Notes: generated by a model not told the origin, from the letters alone. A stretch of 24,619 nt of DNA from Flavobacterium psychrophilum (GCA_945869365.1 CAMBOW010000019.1:1-24619); one strand, 5' to 3'. Positions 1 through 8,194 are shown, counted from the first letter of the stretch. Numbers and translations: made by a program.

Positions 1-110
1 CCCGAAGCACCAACTACAGAAACAATCTCCCCTTTTTGAATGTGTAAATCAACACCTTTTAGTACATGGAGTTGGTCGTAATATTTATGGATGTTTAGGG
101 CTTGGATCAT
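1..110 (-). CDS. ABC transporter ATP-binding protein, LolD-like (N-terminal fragment)
   Basis: Only the first 36 codons are inside the window; the gene continues past base 1. The start is the ATG at 110-108. The fragment begins MIQALNIHKYYDQLHVLKGV, has the usual aromatic A-loop region (YYD), and runs into GEIVSVVGASG, the beginning of a Walker A motif (GASGSGKST in the family). Short ATPases that open this way are typically LolD/MacB-class subunits, which power lipoprotein release from the inner membrane or related export. The ABC class is clear from sequence; the LolD assignment is inference from the N-terminal pattern only. It lies 52 bases downstream of the DUF6787 gene on the same strand and may be cotranscribed with it. 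Confidence 0.8.
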   Translation of the reverse strand, partial: MIQALNIHKYYDQLHVLKGVDLHIQKGEIVSVVGAS

Positions 111-162
111 GGATTTTCAATTTGCACAAAGAAACAAACTTTTTACTAACAATTTTTCGAAG

Positions 163-474
163 TTATTGGGGTTCTTTGGGTAGTAAAAATCCCAATTTGA
201 GGCTACGCAACAGTTTCTTTTCGAAGTTCCAAAAGAAGGTAAATTGACCAAATATAAACCCATTGGCTACCAATAAAACTTGGTATATGGGAAAAATAAT
301 AAGCAAACGAACAGGCGTGTACCAATGAGATAACAACTCTTTTGAAATACCCAATTCTTCACACAAGGGTTTGGATAGCCAAGCCGAGGCAGAGCCGGTA
401 AGGGCAAAAACCACAAAAATCACGGTGAGTTGAAAATTGGAAGTGACATTCCAACGTTGCTTGAGTTTTTTCAT
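163..474 (-). CDS. Small membrane protein, DUF6787 family
   Basis: A 103-aa protein of unknown function. It has a basic N-terminus (MKKLKQRW), one hydrophobic segment at about residues 17-36 (LTVIFVVFALTGSASAWL), a second at about 55-82, and a positively charged tail. The pattern KKLKQRWNVTSNFQL followed by a TM segment matches the flavobacterial DUF6787 family, whose members are sometimes mislabelled prolipoprotein diacylglyceryl transferase; the catalytic regions of that enzyme are absent. The open frame reaches a GTG at 492, but the ATG at 474 is preferred because a -7 promoter match (TATATTTG) sits at 492-499 and would overlap the longer start. It is probably a two-TM inner-membrane protein; its function is not known to me. 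Confidence 0.75.
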   Translation of the reverse strand: MKKLKQRWNVTSNFQLTVIFVVFALTGSASAWLSKPLCEELGISKELLSHWYTPVRLLIIFPIYQVLLVANGFIFGQFTFFWNFEKKLLRSLKLGFLLPKEPQ

Positions 475-491
475 GACTTGAAAATTCAACA

Positions 492-499
492 CAAATATA
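492..499 (-). promoter_or_regulatory. -7 promoter element upstream of the DUF6787 gene
   Basis: Read on the minus strand this is TATATTTG, an exact match to the Bacteroidota sigma-A -7 consensus TAnnTTTG, about 18 bases before the ATG at 474. No good TTG -33 element is visible, so the call rests on the -7 box and its position. It helps decide the start codon of the gene. Confidence 0.4.
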
Positions 500-533
500 G
501 CGAATATGCCTTTTCAGTGGGGTTCATTTGCAT

Positions 534-559
534 AAAAAAAGCCAACAAATTTTGTTGGC
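534..559 (-). terminator. Rho-independent terminator of serC-serA
   Basis: On the minus strand GCCAACAAAA pairs with TTTGTTGGC with almost no loop beyond the central A/T bases, followed by seven T residues. It lies 23 bases after the serA stop codon and closes the serC-serA transcript. Confidence 0.85.
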
Positions 560-581
560 TTAATCGGTAGTATGAAATGGA

Positions 582-1535
582 TTAGTTACCCATCAACTCT
601 TTGATTTGTTGAGCCAATTCGGTGCCAATTCGATCTTGGGCTTCAAGTGTCGCGGCCCCAATATGTGGGGTCATGGAGATTTTGGGGTGCATCAACAATT
701 GAATTTCGGGTGTGGGTTCGTTTTCAAACACATCCAAGCCGGCAAACAAAACTTTTCCGCTATCTAAGGCCGCAATCAAGGCCACTTCATCAATGATACC
801 GCCGCGCGAACAATTGATAATTCCCACGCCATCTTTCATGAGCTCAAATTCAGGGTTTCCAATCACATAGTCAGCTTGTGCCGGAACGTGTAAAGAAATA
901 AAATCGGCTTGTTGGAGCAAGGCTTCTTTTTCGATGGTTTCAATTTCGAAAGCCAGTTGTTGTCCGTTGTAAAAATCTACACTGATGGTTGCTTTGGGAA
1001 CAAATCCGTCGGTTGCAATGACGCGCATGCCCAAACCCAACGCCATTTTGGCGGTCGCTTGTCCGATTCGACCAAAGCCGATAATACCCAAGGTTTTGCC
1101 GCGCAATTCGATGCCGTTGGCGTAGGCCTTTTTCAAGCCATCAAAGTTTTGATCCCCTTCTAAAGGCATATTTCGGTTGGAATCGTGCAGAAATCGTACC
1201 CCTGAAAACAGGTGCGCAAAAACCAATTCGGCTACACTTTCTGATGAGGAAGCAGGTGTGTTGATTACGTGTATGCCTTTTGATCTTGCATATTCTACAT
1301 CAATGTTGTCCATTCCCACGCCGCCGCGGCCTATTATTTTTAATCCTGGACAGGCATCAATAATGTCTTTTCTAATTTTGGTTGCCGAACGCACCAACAC
1401 CACAGCAATTTGGTGTGTGTTGATGTAATTGGACACTTGCTCTTGGGCTACCTTGGTGGTAATTACCTCAAATCCTCCTTTTTCTAAGGCTTGAATTCCA
1501 CTGGTTGAAATTCCGTCGTTGGCTAAGACTTTCAT
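582..1535 (-). CDS. serA: D-3-phosphoglycerate dehydrogenase
   Basis: This 317-aa enzyme oxidises 3-phosphoglycerate to 3-phosphohydroxypyruvate with NAD, the first step of serine synthesis. The D-2-hydroxyacid dehydrogenase fold is evident: the NAD-binding GFGRIG at residues 153-158 in a Rossmann segment, and the catalytic triad Arg244 (NCSRGG), Glu273 (ENEP) and His291 (PHIGAAT). The protein ends soon after the catalytic domain and has no C-terminal ACT domain, so it is the short form and should lack the classical serine feedback site. It lies 24 bases downstream of serC on the same strand and a strong terminator follows. A different D-2-hydroxyacid dehydrogenase is possible from sequence alone, but the serC neighbour makes SerA by far the best reading. 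Confidence 0.95.
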   Translation of the reverse strand: MKVLANDGISTSGIQALEKGGFEVITTKVAQEQVSNYINTHQIAVVLVRSATKIRKDIIDACPGLKIIGRGGVGMDNIDVEYARSKGIHVINTPASSSESVAELVFAHLFSGVRFLHDSNRNMPLEGDQNFDGLKKAYANGIELRGKTLGIIGFGRIGQATAKMALGLGMRVIATDGFVPKATISVDFYNGQQLAFEIETIEKEALLQQADFISLHVPAQADYVIGNPEFELMKDGVGIINCSRGGIIDEVALIAALDSGKVLFAGLDVFENEPTPEIQLLMHPKISMTPHIGAATLEAQDRIGTELAQQIKELMGN

Positions 1536-1559
1536 GTGTAAGTATTTTAAGGGTACTAT

Positions 1560-2633
1560 TTATTGTATTTGTCGTTCTAATTCTTGCATCGCATCTACCA
1601 GCACTTGCACGCTTTCTAGCGGCAATGCATTGTACATGGAGGCCCGGTATCCACCTACCGAACGGTGTCCTGGTAATCCAGAAATACCGGCTGCTTTCCA
1701 GATTGCATCAAATATAGGTGCATGACTTTCGTCGTTTAATAGGAAAGTAGCATTCATACAACTTCTGTCTTCTACCGCGGCAGCTCCTTTAAATAAGGGA
1801 TTTCTATCAATTTCCGCATACAGTAAAGCAGCTTTGGCTTCGTTTAGTTGCTCGATGGCGGCAATCCCTCCTTGATTTTTTAACCATTGTAAGGTGAGCA
1901 AGGAAGAGTAAACTGGCAATACCGCTGGCGTATTGTACATGCTGTCGGCTTTGATGTGTTTCTCATAATCCATCATGCTCGGCAGACTTCGGCCTGATTT
2001 GCCCAAAATGGATTCTTTGATGATAATTAAGGTTGTTCCCGCAGGACCCATATTTTTTTGTGCTCCGGCATAGATCAAATCAAATTTTGAGAAATCTAAG
2101 GTTCTAGAAAAGATATCCGAACTCATGTCACAGACTACTGGAACATTAGTTTCTGGAAACGATTTGATTTGGGTGCCAAAAATGGTATTGTTGCTGGTGC
2201 AGTGAAAATAACTGGCATTTGCAGGAATTGTGTAATCAGTTGGAATGTGGTTATAATTGTCATTTTTAGAAGAACCCACTACAACGGTGTCGCCAAAAAG
2301 TTTGGCTTCTTTGATGGCATTGTTGGCCCAAGTTCCCGTGTCTAAGTAGGCTGCTTGCCCATCTTGCGGCAAGAGGTTGTAGGGTACACGTAAAAATTCC
2401 ATGCTGGCACCACCTTGTAAAAACAAGGCTTGGTAGCCTTTTCCGGTTAATCCCAATAATTCTAAAGCCAAGGCACGCGCTTCATCCATCACGGCAATAA
2501 AATCTTTACTGCGGTGCGAAATTTCTAAAATTGACAAACCGGATTGATTAAAATCGAGAATGGCTGCAGCCGATTTTTCAAAAACTTCTTGCGGTAAAAT
2601 GCAAGGTCCTGCGCTATAATTATGTTTTTTCAT
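1560..2633 (-). CDS. serC: Phosphoserine aminotransferase
   Basis: This 357-aa PLP enzyme converts 3-phosphohydroxypyruvate and glutamate to phosphoserine and 2-oxoglutarate, the second step of serine synthesis; family members also serve pyridoxal phosphate synthesis. The protein starts MKKHNYSAGPCILP, the classic SerC N-terminus, so the ATG at 2633 is chosen over an in-frame ATG at 2678. The PLP lysine is Lys193 in YAGAQKNMGPAG. HRS near the N-terminus and the C-terminal GHRSVGGYRASMYNA region, which bind the phosphate of the substrate, are intact. It is the first gene of a serC-serA operon, a common arrangement in Bacteroidota. Confidence 0.97.
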   Translation of the reverse strand: MKKHNYSAGPCILPQEVFEKSAAAILDFNQSGLSILEISHRSKDFIAVMDEARALALELLGLTGKGYQALFLQGGASMEFLRVPYNLLPQDGQAAYLDTGTWANNAIKEAKLFGDTVVVGSSKNDNYNHIPTDYTIPANASYFHCTSNNTIFGTQIKSFPETNVPVVCDMSSDIFSRTLDFSKFDLIYAGAQKNMGPAGTTLIIIKESILGKSGRSLPSMMDYEKHIKADSMYNTPAVLPVYSSLLTLQWLKNQGGIAAIEQLNEAKAALLYAEIDRNPLFKGAAAVEDRSCMNATFLLNDESHAPIFDAIWKAAGISGLPGHRSVGGYRASMYNALPLESVQVLVDAMQELERQIQ

Positions 2634-2730
2634 AGAAGTAATTTTCAGATTCAAAAAATGAAGGAGCAAATTTCGCAAATAGAGAGGGAAGTTTCTACTT
2701 AATTTATTAGAAATCGCGAGATGTTATCAA

Positions 2731-2776
2731 CAAAAACGATTTAGCACGCCATTACAAATTGAAATTGCTAAATCGT
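2731..2776 (-). terminator. Terminator of the acyl-CoA reductase gene
   Basis: On the minus strand ACGATTTAGCA (2776-2766) pairs perfectly over 11 bases with TGCTAAATCGT (2746-2736), with a 19-base loop, followed by TTTTTG. The stop codon of the reductase lies inside the upstream arm. The loop is longer than usual, but the position and T-run support termination. Confidence 0.6.
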
Positions 2777-3826
2777 CAGTAAAAATTTAAGGGTATCCAC
2801 CTGATCTGCGTAGTCCCAAAGCGCTGGTTTTTGGGTGCTCCCAAAAGGGATACTGTCTTTAATTTTTGAAGTCGAAACAATACATTGCAATTGGTCATCG
2901 TCTGCTGACAAGCGACTTTGCAAGTTGTCAATAGCATCGTAATATTCATAAAACACGCTCGAAATGGGTGAGGCGTAGCTCGGATCTTCCTTTAGGGTTA
3001 AAAAGCCATTATCTAATAATTTGAAATTGCTCATCAAAAAAACGGCCTTGTTGTAGTCGTAATTGTTGGCGTATTTTTCGTAGTGAATCACATCTTGGAA
3101 CACAAAAAGCGCTTCAAAAAAAGCAGTAAAATCATAACCTTGTGGCACAAATAGCTTGGATACATTGCGGCAGCCCAACCCAAAATAGCGAAAGATGTCT
3201 TCGCCTAAAGCAACCAACTCTTGAGTCGTTTCTTGACCGCTCAACACGGCAACTGAGTTTCTATTTTTGCGAATAATAGCCGGTTTGTCCTTAAAGTAGT
3301 ACTCAAAATACCGCGCTGTATTGTTGCTGCCTGTAGCAATTACGGCATCAAAATTTTCTAATTTTCCCTCGGCAAATACAATTCTATTGCCCAAACTTGG
3401 ATCGACTTGTTGCAAATAATTAACCAAAAAAGGCAATAATTTTTGATCGTTGCTCGATGTTTTTATCAAGGCCTTATGTCCGGCAAGCAATACCGAAAGC
3501 AAATCATGAAACCCTACCAAAGGAATGTTTCCTGCCAATACCAACCCAATCGTTTTAGGCTTATCAACCGGTGTTTGGTAGTTGGAAAGCCATTGTTCCA
3601 AATTTTCTGTTGTCAACGCATCGCCCCAAGAACCCAAGGCAAAACGCACCTGAGCAGGCGTAAACCAACCGTTGTGGGATTGCGACAATAGAATGAGTGC
3701 CTCAAAAGCATCATAATGCAAATCGTTGTGCAAAACCGCTTCGATTTTTTGAACGGGATCACTGCAAAATTGACTCAAAAATTTACCTAATTCTACAAAA
3801 GCGCGAATTGTATCTTTTGCTGCCAT
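2768..3826 (-). CDS. LuxC-like acyl-CoA reductase
   Basis: A 352-aa protein of the LuxC acyl-CoA reductase family, an aldehyde-dehydrogenase relative that reduces activated fatty acids to aldehydes with NADPH. Visible landmarks are a Rossmann-type segment GLVLAGNIPLVGFHDLL (about 94-110), ATGSNNTARYFEYYF (about 164-178), and GLGCRNVSK with Cys219 as the likely nucleophile. No luciferase genes are in view, so bioluminescence is not implied; flavobacteria widely carry this protein and its physiological substrate is unknown to me. It diverges from the ferredoxin gene across a 127-base promoter region and is followed downstream by its own terminator and then serC. The family is fairly sure; the reaction in the cell is inference. 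Confidence 0.8.
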   Translation of the reverse strand: MAAKDTIRAFVELGKFLSQFCSDPVQKIEAVLHNDLHYDAFEALILLSQSHNGWFTPAQVRFALGSWGDALTTENLEQWLSNYQTPVDKPKTIGLVLAGNIPLVGFHDLLSVLLAGHKALIKTSSNDQKLLPFLVNYLQQVDPSLGNRIVFAEGKLENFDAVIATGSNNTARYFEYYFKDKPAIIRKNRNSVAVLSGQETTQELVALGEDIFRYFGLGCRNVSKLFVPQGYDFTAFFEALFVFQDVIHYEKYANNYDYNKAVFLMSNFKLLDNGFLTLKEDPSYASPISSVFYEYYDAIDNLQSRLSADDDQLQCIVSTSKIKDSIPFGSTQKPALWDYADQVDTLKFLLTI

Positions 3827-3833
3827 TTCTTTG

Positions 3834-3864
3834 TTGTATATGAATTGTTTTGAATGTATTTTTG
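3834..3864 (+). promoter_or_regulatory. Sigma-A-type promoter of the ferredoxin-ychF unit
   Basis: TTG at 3834-3836, 20 bases, then TATTTTTG at 3857-3864, an excellent fit to the Bacteroidota consensus TTG-N20-TAnnTTTG. The predicted transcription start near 3871 gives a leader of about 80 bases before the ferredoxin ATG at 3954. Confidence 0.5.
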
Positions 3865-3866
3865 CG

Positions 3867-3874
3867 CAAAATTA
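3867..3874 (-). promoter_or_regulatory. -7 element of the acyl-CoA reductase gene
   Basis: On the minus strand this reads TAATTTTG (TAnnTTTG), about 40 bases upstream of the reductase ATG at 3826. No clear TTG lies at the -33 spacing. It sits two bases from the opposing ferredoxin -7 box, so the two promoters face each other and overlap. Confidence 0.35.
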
Positions 3875-3953
3875 AGTTATTAACGAGTAGGAATATTAGG
3901 AGAGGTTCGGATAAATTATTTTTCTGCTTATTCTACCCATTAAATACAAAAGT

Positions 3954-4304
3954 ATGGCGATTGTAATTACCGATGAATGCATTAATTGCGGGGCCTGTGA
4001 GCCCGAATGTCCCAATACCGCAATATACGAAGGCGCCGATGATTGGCGTTACAAAGACGGAACTAAATTATCTGGAAAACTCGTTTTGCCTTCGGGAGAA
4101 GAAATCGATGCCGATGCCGCTCAAACTCCAGTGTCAGACGATATCTATTACATCGTACCTGGTAAATGCACCGAATGCAAAGGGTTTCACGACGAGCCCC
4201 AATGCGCAGCCGTTTGCCCGGTTGATTGTTGTATACCCGATGAAAACCACGTAGAAAGCGAAGAAACCTTGTTAAACCGACAATCGTTTTTACACAACAA
4301 CTAA
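3954..4304 (+). CDS. 2[4Fe-4S] ferredoxin, Alvin/YfhL-like
   Basis: A 116-aa low-potential electron carrier. Cluster ligands are visible as Cys9-x2-Cys12-x2-Cys15-x3-Cys19-Pro and, in the second half, Cys72-x2-Cys75-x8-Cys84-x3-Cys88-Pro. The eight-residue insert in the second motif ([18 protein letters not shown]) is the hallmark of the Allochromatium-type subfamily. About 50 residues separate the two motifs, longer than in clostridial ferredoxins, and an extra Cys92-Cys93 pair follows the second motif. It is divergent from the LuxC-like reductase and 19 bases upstream of ychF, with which it is probably cotranscribed. Its redox partner cannot be read from sequence; the divergent reductase is a candidate only by position. 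Confidence 0.93.
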   Translation: MAIVITDECINCGACEPECPNTAIYEGADDWRYKDGTKLSGKLVLPSGEEIDADAAQTPVSDDIYYIVPGKCTECKGFHDEPQCAAVCPVDCCIPDENHVESEETLLNRQSFLHNN

Positions 4305-4323
4305 AGAACCCTAATTTATAGCG

Positions 4324-5418
4324 ATGAAAGCAGGAATTGTAGGATTACCCAATGTAGGAAAGTCAACTTTATTTAATTGTTTGTCGAATGCCAAAGCGCA
4401 AAGTGCCAATTTCCCGTTTTGCACCATCGAACCCAATATAGGCGTAGTGAACGTACCCGATGCGCGCATCGTGCGCTTAGAAGAATTGGTAAAGCCCGAA
4501 CGCGTGCAAATGGCTACCGTAGATATTGTAGACATTGCCGGATTGGTGAAAGGAGCCAGCAAAGGCGAGGGGTTGGGAAATCAATTTTTAGGAAATATTA
4601 GAGAATGTAACGCCATTATTCATGTGTTGCGTTGCTTTGATAACGACAACATAGTACATGTAGACGGCAATGTAAATCCCATTCGCGACAAAGAAACCAT
4701 CGATATCGAATTGCAATTAAAGGATTTAGAAACCGTAGAAAAACGCCTAGAAAAAGTGAACCGTGCGGCCAAAACCGGCAATAAAGAAGCCCAGGTTGAA
4801 AAAGCCTTTTTAGACCGCATTCGCGAATCCTTGTTGCAAGCCAAATCGGCGAGAACAGTTGCTCCACAAAACAACGACGAAGAAGAGTTACTGGCTGATT
4901 TTCAGTTGATCACTTCAAAACCTGTGTTGTATGTGTGCAACGTAGACGAAGCTTCAGCCGTAAACGGAAATGCCTATGTAGACCAAGTGCGTGAATTGGT
5001 AAAAGACGAAGACGCCCAAGTTATTGTCTTATCGGTAGGGGCAGAAGCTGATATTACCGAATTAGAAAGTTATGAAGAACGCCAAGTATTCTTGGAGGAT
5101 ATGGGTCTGTCTGAGCCTGGATCGGCCGTTTTAATTCGTGCAGCCTATAAATTATTGCAACTGCAAACCTATTTTACCGCGGGTGTAAAAGAAGTTCGTG
5201 CGTGGACCATCAATATTGGCGATACCGCACCCAAAGCAGCGGGCGTAATTCATACTGACTTTGAGAAAGGATTTATCCGTGCCGAAGTAATTGCCTACGA
5301 GGATTTTTCGACTTTTGGATCGGAAGCCAAAGTAAAAGAAGCCGGAAAATTACGGGTAGAAGGCAAAGAATACATTGTAAAAGATGGCGATGTGATGCAT
5401 TTTCGCTTCAATGTATAA
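4324..5418 (+). CDS. ychF: Ribosome-associated ATPase YchF
   Basis: A 364-aa Obg-family P-loop protein, the usual length for YchF/OLA1. G1 is GLPNVGKST (residues 7-15), the switch region contains FPFCTIEPN, G3 is DIAG (70-73) followed by LVKGASKGEGLGNQFL, and the G4 position carries NVDE (206-209) in place of NKxD, the change that makes YchF prefer ATP over GTP. The C-terminal TGS domain lies at about 280-363 (AWTINIGDTAPKAAGVIHTD). It binds the ribosome and is linked to translation and the oxidative stress response in other bacteria. It follows the ferredoxin gene by 19 bases and ends in a clear terminator. Confidence 0.97.
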   Translation: MKAGIVGLPNVGKSTLFNCLSNAKAQSANFPFCTIEPNIGVVNVPDARIVRLEELVKPERVQMATVDIVDIAGLVKGASKGEGLGNQFLGNIRECNAIIHVLRCFDNDNIVHVDGNVNPIRDKETIDIELQLKDLETVEKRLEKVNRAAKTGNKEAQVEKAFLDRIRESLLQAKSARTVAPQNNDEEELLADFQLITSKPVLYVCNVDEASAVNGNAYVDQVRELVKDEDAQVIVLSVGAEADITELESYEERQVFLEDMGLSEPGSAVLIRAAYKLLQLQTYFTAGVKEVRAWTINIGDTAPKAAGVIHTDFEKGFIRAEVIAYEDFSTFGSEAKVKEAGKLRVEGKEYIVKDGDVMHFRFNV

Positions 5419-5448
5419 GAAAATAGTAGAAAAAATTCACCATTATAA

Positions 5449-5481
5449 ATGCCTTATTGTCAAAATAAGGTATTTTTTTTT
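5449..5481 (+). terminator. Terminator of ychF
   Basis: A 10-bp stem (ATGCCTTATT with AATAAGGTAT, one G-T pair) with a 5-base loop and a run of nine T residues, beginning 31 bases after the ychF stop codon. Confidence 0.85.
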
Positions 5482-5488
5482 ACATTTA
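5457..5488 (+). promoter_or_regulatory. Possible promoter of the FIST-kinase operon
   Basis: TTG at 5457-5459, 21 bases, then TACATTTA at 5481-5488, one mismatch from TAnnTTTG, with the FIST ATG 31 bases further on. The -33 box lies inside the ychF terminator hairpin. The match is imperfect and the region is AT-rich. Confidence 0.3.
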
Positions 5489-5519
5489 GAACATATTAAT
5501 CCGGGTAAACGTATTTCAG

Positions 5520-6662
5520 ATGAAACAATGTCAATACATTATAGATCTTAATTCGGCGAAAGAAGATCTTTTTTCGAGCACTGATTTTCAGGCAGATCAA
5601 GCCAATTTAGTATTGGCCTTTGCCGAGCGAACTACATTGGATACCTTGAAACCCTATGCAGAACTGAAACAAAGATTTCCCAATGCTTCAATTGTACTTT
5701 CTTCAGCATCGGGTCAGATATCCAACTGTACACTAGTTGAAGAGAAAATGGTGGTTACCGCTATTCAATTTGAACATACCCCTCTAAAAGCGATCGAAAT
5801 TCAGGTAGATCCCACCCACACGAAATCCTATTTGGGTGAACGGGTAAAAAACGAATTAGTTACAACCGAACTCACTGCTTTATTGGTTCTTTCTGAAGGT
5901 AGTTTTGTGAACGGAACCGATCTTATTGAAGAATTGAGAGCCGAAACCAATCACCAAACACCCATTTTTGGTGGAATTGCCGGAGACGGGTTTTTGTTTG
6001 AAAAAACAATTGTAGGACTTAACCGCGATGCAGTAACCAATACGATTGTAATTATTGGGTTTTATGGAAACCGTTTGCAATTTGGATTTGGTTCAGAGGG
6101 TGGATGGAGCGATTTTGGTCCCGAACGTGAAGTTACGATGTCTGCCAAGAACAAAGTATTTAAAATTGGCGATCGCTATGCCTTAGATATTTACAAAGAG
6201 TATTTGGGTAAATACGCCGAGGAACTTCCCGGATCATCCTTGTACTTTCCGCTTTCTATGAAAGAATTTCCCGAATCTGAGCCCGTGGTTCGTACCATTT
6301 TGTCTATCGACGAAGTAGAAAAATCCATGACATTTGCCGGAAATCTCCCCGAAGGCGCTTTAGTAAAGTTTATGAAAGCCAACTCTGATAAATTAATTGA
6401 TGCTTCCTATAAAGCCGCGACCAGTTCAGAATTAGTCTCAAAAGAAACCAACAAAATGGCCCTTCTCATTAGTTGTGTGGGTAGAAAAATTGTATTGGGC
6501 GACCGGGTAGAAGAAGAAATCGAAGCCGTGCGCGAAGTGCTAGGAAAAGACGTCTTATTATTTGGGTTTTATTCCTACGGTGAAATCACCCCAAACACCA
6601 AGAAAGTGGGCTGCGATTTGCAAAACCAAACCATGACCATCACGACCTTATTTGAATCATAA
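5520..6662 (+). CDS. FIST N/C-domain sensor protein
   Basis: A 380-aa cytosolic protein with the FIST_N domain (about residues 25-200) followed by FIST_C (about 215-360). Typical family landmarks are LVLSEGSFVNGTDLIEEL (122-139), GGIAGDG (151-157), the central GFGSEGGW, and the C-terminal GFYSYGEI (349-356) that ends most FIST proteins. FIST modules are described as ligand-sensing input domains associated with histidine kinases, chemoreceptors and cyclic-nucleotide enzymes; the ligand here is unknown. No signal peptide or TM segment is seen. It precedes the hybrid kinase by only 5 bases, so the pair is cotranscribed and this protein probably supplies the kinase's signal input in trans; that last point is inference. 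Confidence 0.88.
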   Translation: MKQCQYIIDLNSAKEDLFSSTDFQADQANLVLAFAERTTLDTLKPYAELKQRFPNASIVLSSASGQISNCTLVEEKMVVTAIQFEHTPLKAIEIQVDPTHTKSYLGERVKNELVTTELTALLVLSEGSFVNGTDLIEELRAETNHQTPIFGGIAGDGFLFEKTIVGLNRDAVTNTIVIIGFYGNRLQFGFGSEGGWSDFGPEREVTMSAKNKVFKIGDRYALDIYKEYLGKYAEELPGSSLYFPLSMKEFPESEPVVRTILSIDEVEKSMTFAGNLPEGALVKFMKANSDKLIDASYKAATSSELVSKETNKMALLISCVGRKIVLGDRVEEEIEAVREVLGKDVLLFGFYSYGEITPNTKKVGCDLQNQTMTITTLFES

Positions 6663-6667
6663 TTGCT

Positions 6668-8194
6668 ATGAAAACGCCCCCCATTCATCGCCATTTACTC
6701 CGCCAAATCACCAAATATTTGCCGCCAGATTTTATTGCGCAAAGTCCTGAAATGGAAGATTTTATTGCGATTATAAACCAAACTTACATCAATTACGACA
6801 AAGATGCTGAGTTGTTTGAACAATCGGCCAAATTGAATGATCTCGAGTACACGGCCATCAATTTGCGCATCAAACAGGAGCTCGAGCGCAAGCAATTTTT
6901 TCAAGCCAAATTGGTCGAAGCCATCAAGCAATTGAGCGACAACGAATCGAGTCCCGCCAATAGCGAGGATGATGATTTACTGGGATTGCTCACGATACTC
7001 ACCGAAGAAATTGAATTCAAAAAACAATACCAAACCCAATTATTAGAAGCCAAATCAAACGCAGAATTGGCCAACGAAGCCAAATCAGATTTCTTGTCGA
7101 TGATGAGTCACGAATTGCGCACACCACTCAACGCAATTATTGGACTCACCTACATCATGGAGCAGGAAAATACGCTCGAGAGTTTGCAAGAAAATTTAGA
7201 AACACTGAAACATTCTACCCAAAATTTATTTTTGCTGATTAATGACATCTTGGATTTTAATAAAATTGAAGCGGGTAAAATAGAATTAGAAAAAATAAAC
7301 TTCAATTTTAAAGAGTTGGTGTTACAAATTGCCAAATCATTTGAGGTGCGCGCCAGCGAAAACTTGAATCAATTGGAAGTCTTGATTGACGATAATTTTA
7401 TGCCCAATCTCATTAGCGATCCCTTAAGGATTAGCCAGATAATTAATAATCTACTGTCAAATGCCTTGAAGTTTACGTCCAAAGGAAAGGTGCAGGTTAA
7501 GATTTCCCAAATTGCCTTTTCGAATAAAATATCTACCTTCAAAGTAGAAGTTATTGACACCGGAATTGGAATTGATAAAGACAACTTCAAGAAAATATTT
7601 AAAAAATTCTCACAAGCTGACAATAAAACCTCTCGAAAATATGGCGGTACAGGCTTGGGCTTGGTAATTACTGAACGCCTCTTGCATTTGTTGGGCTCTG
7701 ATATTGCCTTTGAATCTAATGTGGGGAAAGGCTCAAATTTTTATTTCACCTTGAGTTTGCCCATCCTGTCTCATTCGCAAACCATTGATTCGCATGAAAT
7801 TCAAGACACCTACGAAGAAATTAACCTGAATGGCTTAAAAGTTTTGTTGGTTGAAGATAATTTAATTAACATCAAAATTGCTCAGAAAATCATTCAAAAA
7901 TGGGGTGTTGAGGTTGATTTGGCTGAAAATGGCCTAGTGGCCATTGAGAAGTTTAAAGCCAATAAATACCACATTATCCTAATGGATTTATCGATGCCAA
8001 TAATGGACGGGTATGAAGCGACAGCTGAAATCAGAAAAACTGACAAATTGATTCCTATTATTGCACTTTCGGCATCGGCTTCGTTTGGGTATTTGGATCG
8101 GGCATTGCAAATTGGCATCAACGAATACATCATCAAGCCCTTCAATCCCAAAGAGCTCAACATGAAGCTGCACAAGTACGCCAATTTCCTTTAA
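6668..8194 (+). CDS. Soluble hybrid histidine kinase with receiver domain
   Basis: A 508-aa protein with no TM segment. The first 140 residues are helical and charged (likely coiled coil near 60-140) and contain no sensor domain that I recognise. The HisKA site is His148 in SMMSHELRTPLNAIIGL. The ATPase domain has the N box NNLLSNALKFTSKG (Asn265), DTGIG (297-301), FKKFSQAD, and GGTGLGL (326-332). The C-terminal receiver has Glu396-Asp397, phospho-acceptor Asp440 in MDLSMPIMDG, Ser468, and Lys490-Pro491. All catalytic residues are intact, so phosphate can pass from His148 to Asp440. No Hpt or DNA-binding output protein is encoded nearby. It is coupled to the FIST gene directly upstream, which presumably provides the missing sensor. 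Confidence 0.95.
   Translation: MKTPPIHRHLLRQITKYLPPDFIAQSPEMEDFIAIINQTYINYDKDAELFEQSAKLNDLEYTAINLRIKQELERKQFFQAKLVEAIKQLSDNESSPANSEDDDLLGLLTILTEEIEFKKQYQTQLLEAKSNAELANEAKSDFLSMMSHELRTPLNAIIGLTYIMEQENTLESLQENLETLKHSTQNLFLLINDILDFNKIEAGKIELEKINFNFKELVLQIAKSFEVRASENLNQLEVLIDDNFMPNLISDPLRISQIINNLLSNALKFTSKGKVQVKISQIAFSNKISTFKVEVIDTGIGIDKDNFKKIFKKFSQADNKTSRKYGGTGLGLVITERLLHLLGSDIAFESNVGKGSNFYFTLSLPILSHSQTIDSHEIQDTYEEINLNGLKVLLVEDNLINIKIAQKIIQKWGVEVDLAENGLVAIEKFKANKYHIILMDLSMPIMDGYEATAEIRKTDKLIPIIALSASASFGYLDRALQIGINEYIIKPFNPKELNMKLHKYANFL

Noticed and set aside
2768..3826. Bioluminescence operon reading of the LuxC-like gene
   Set aside because: No luxA, luxB, luxD or luxE genes are present in the window, and the neighbours are housekeeping genes.
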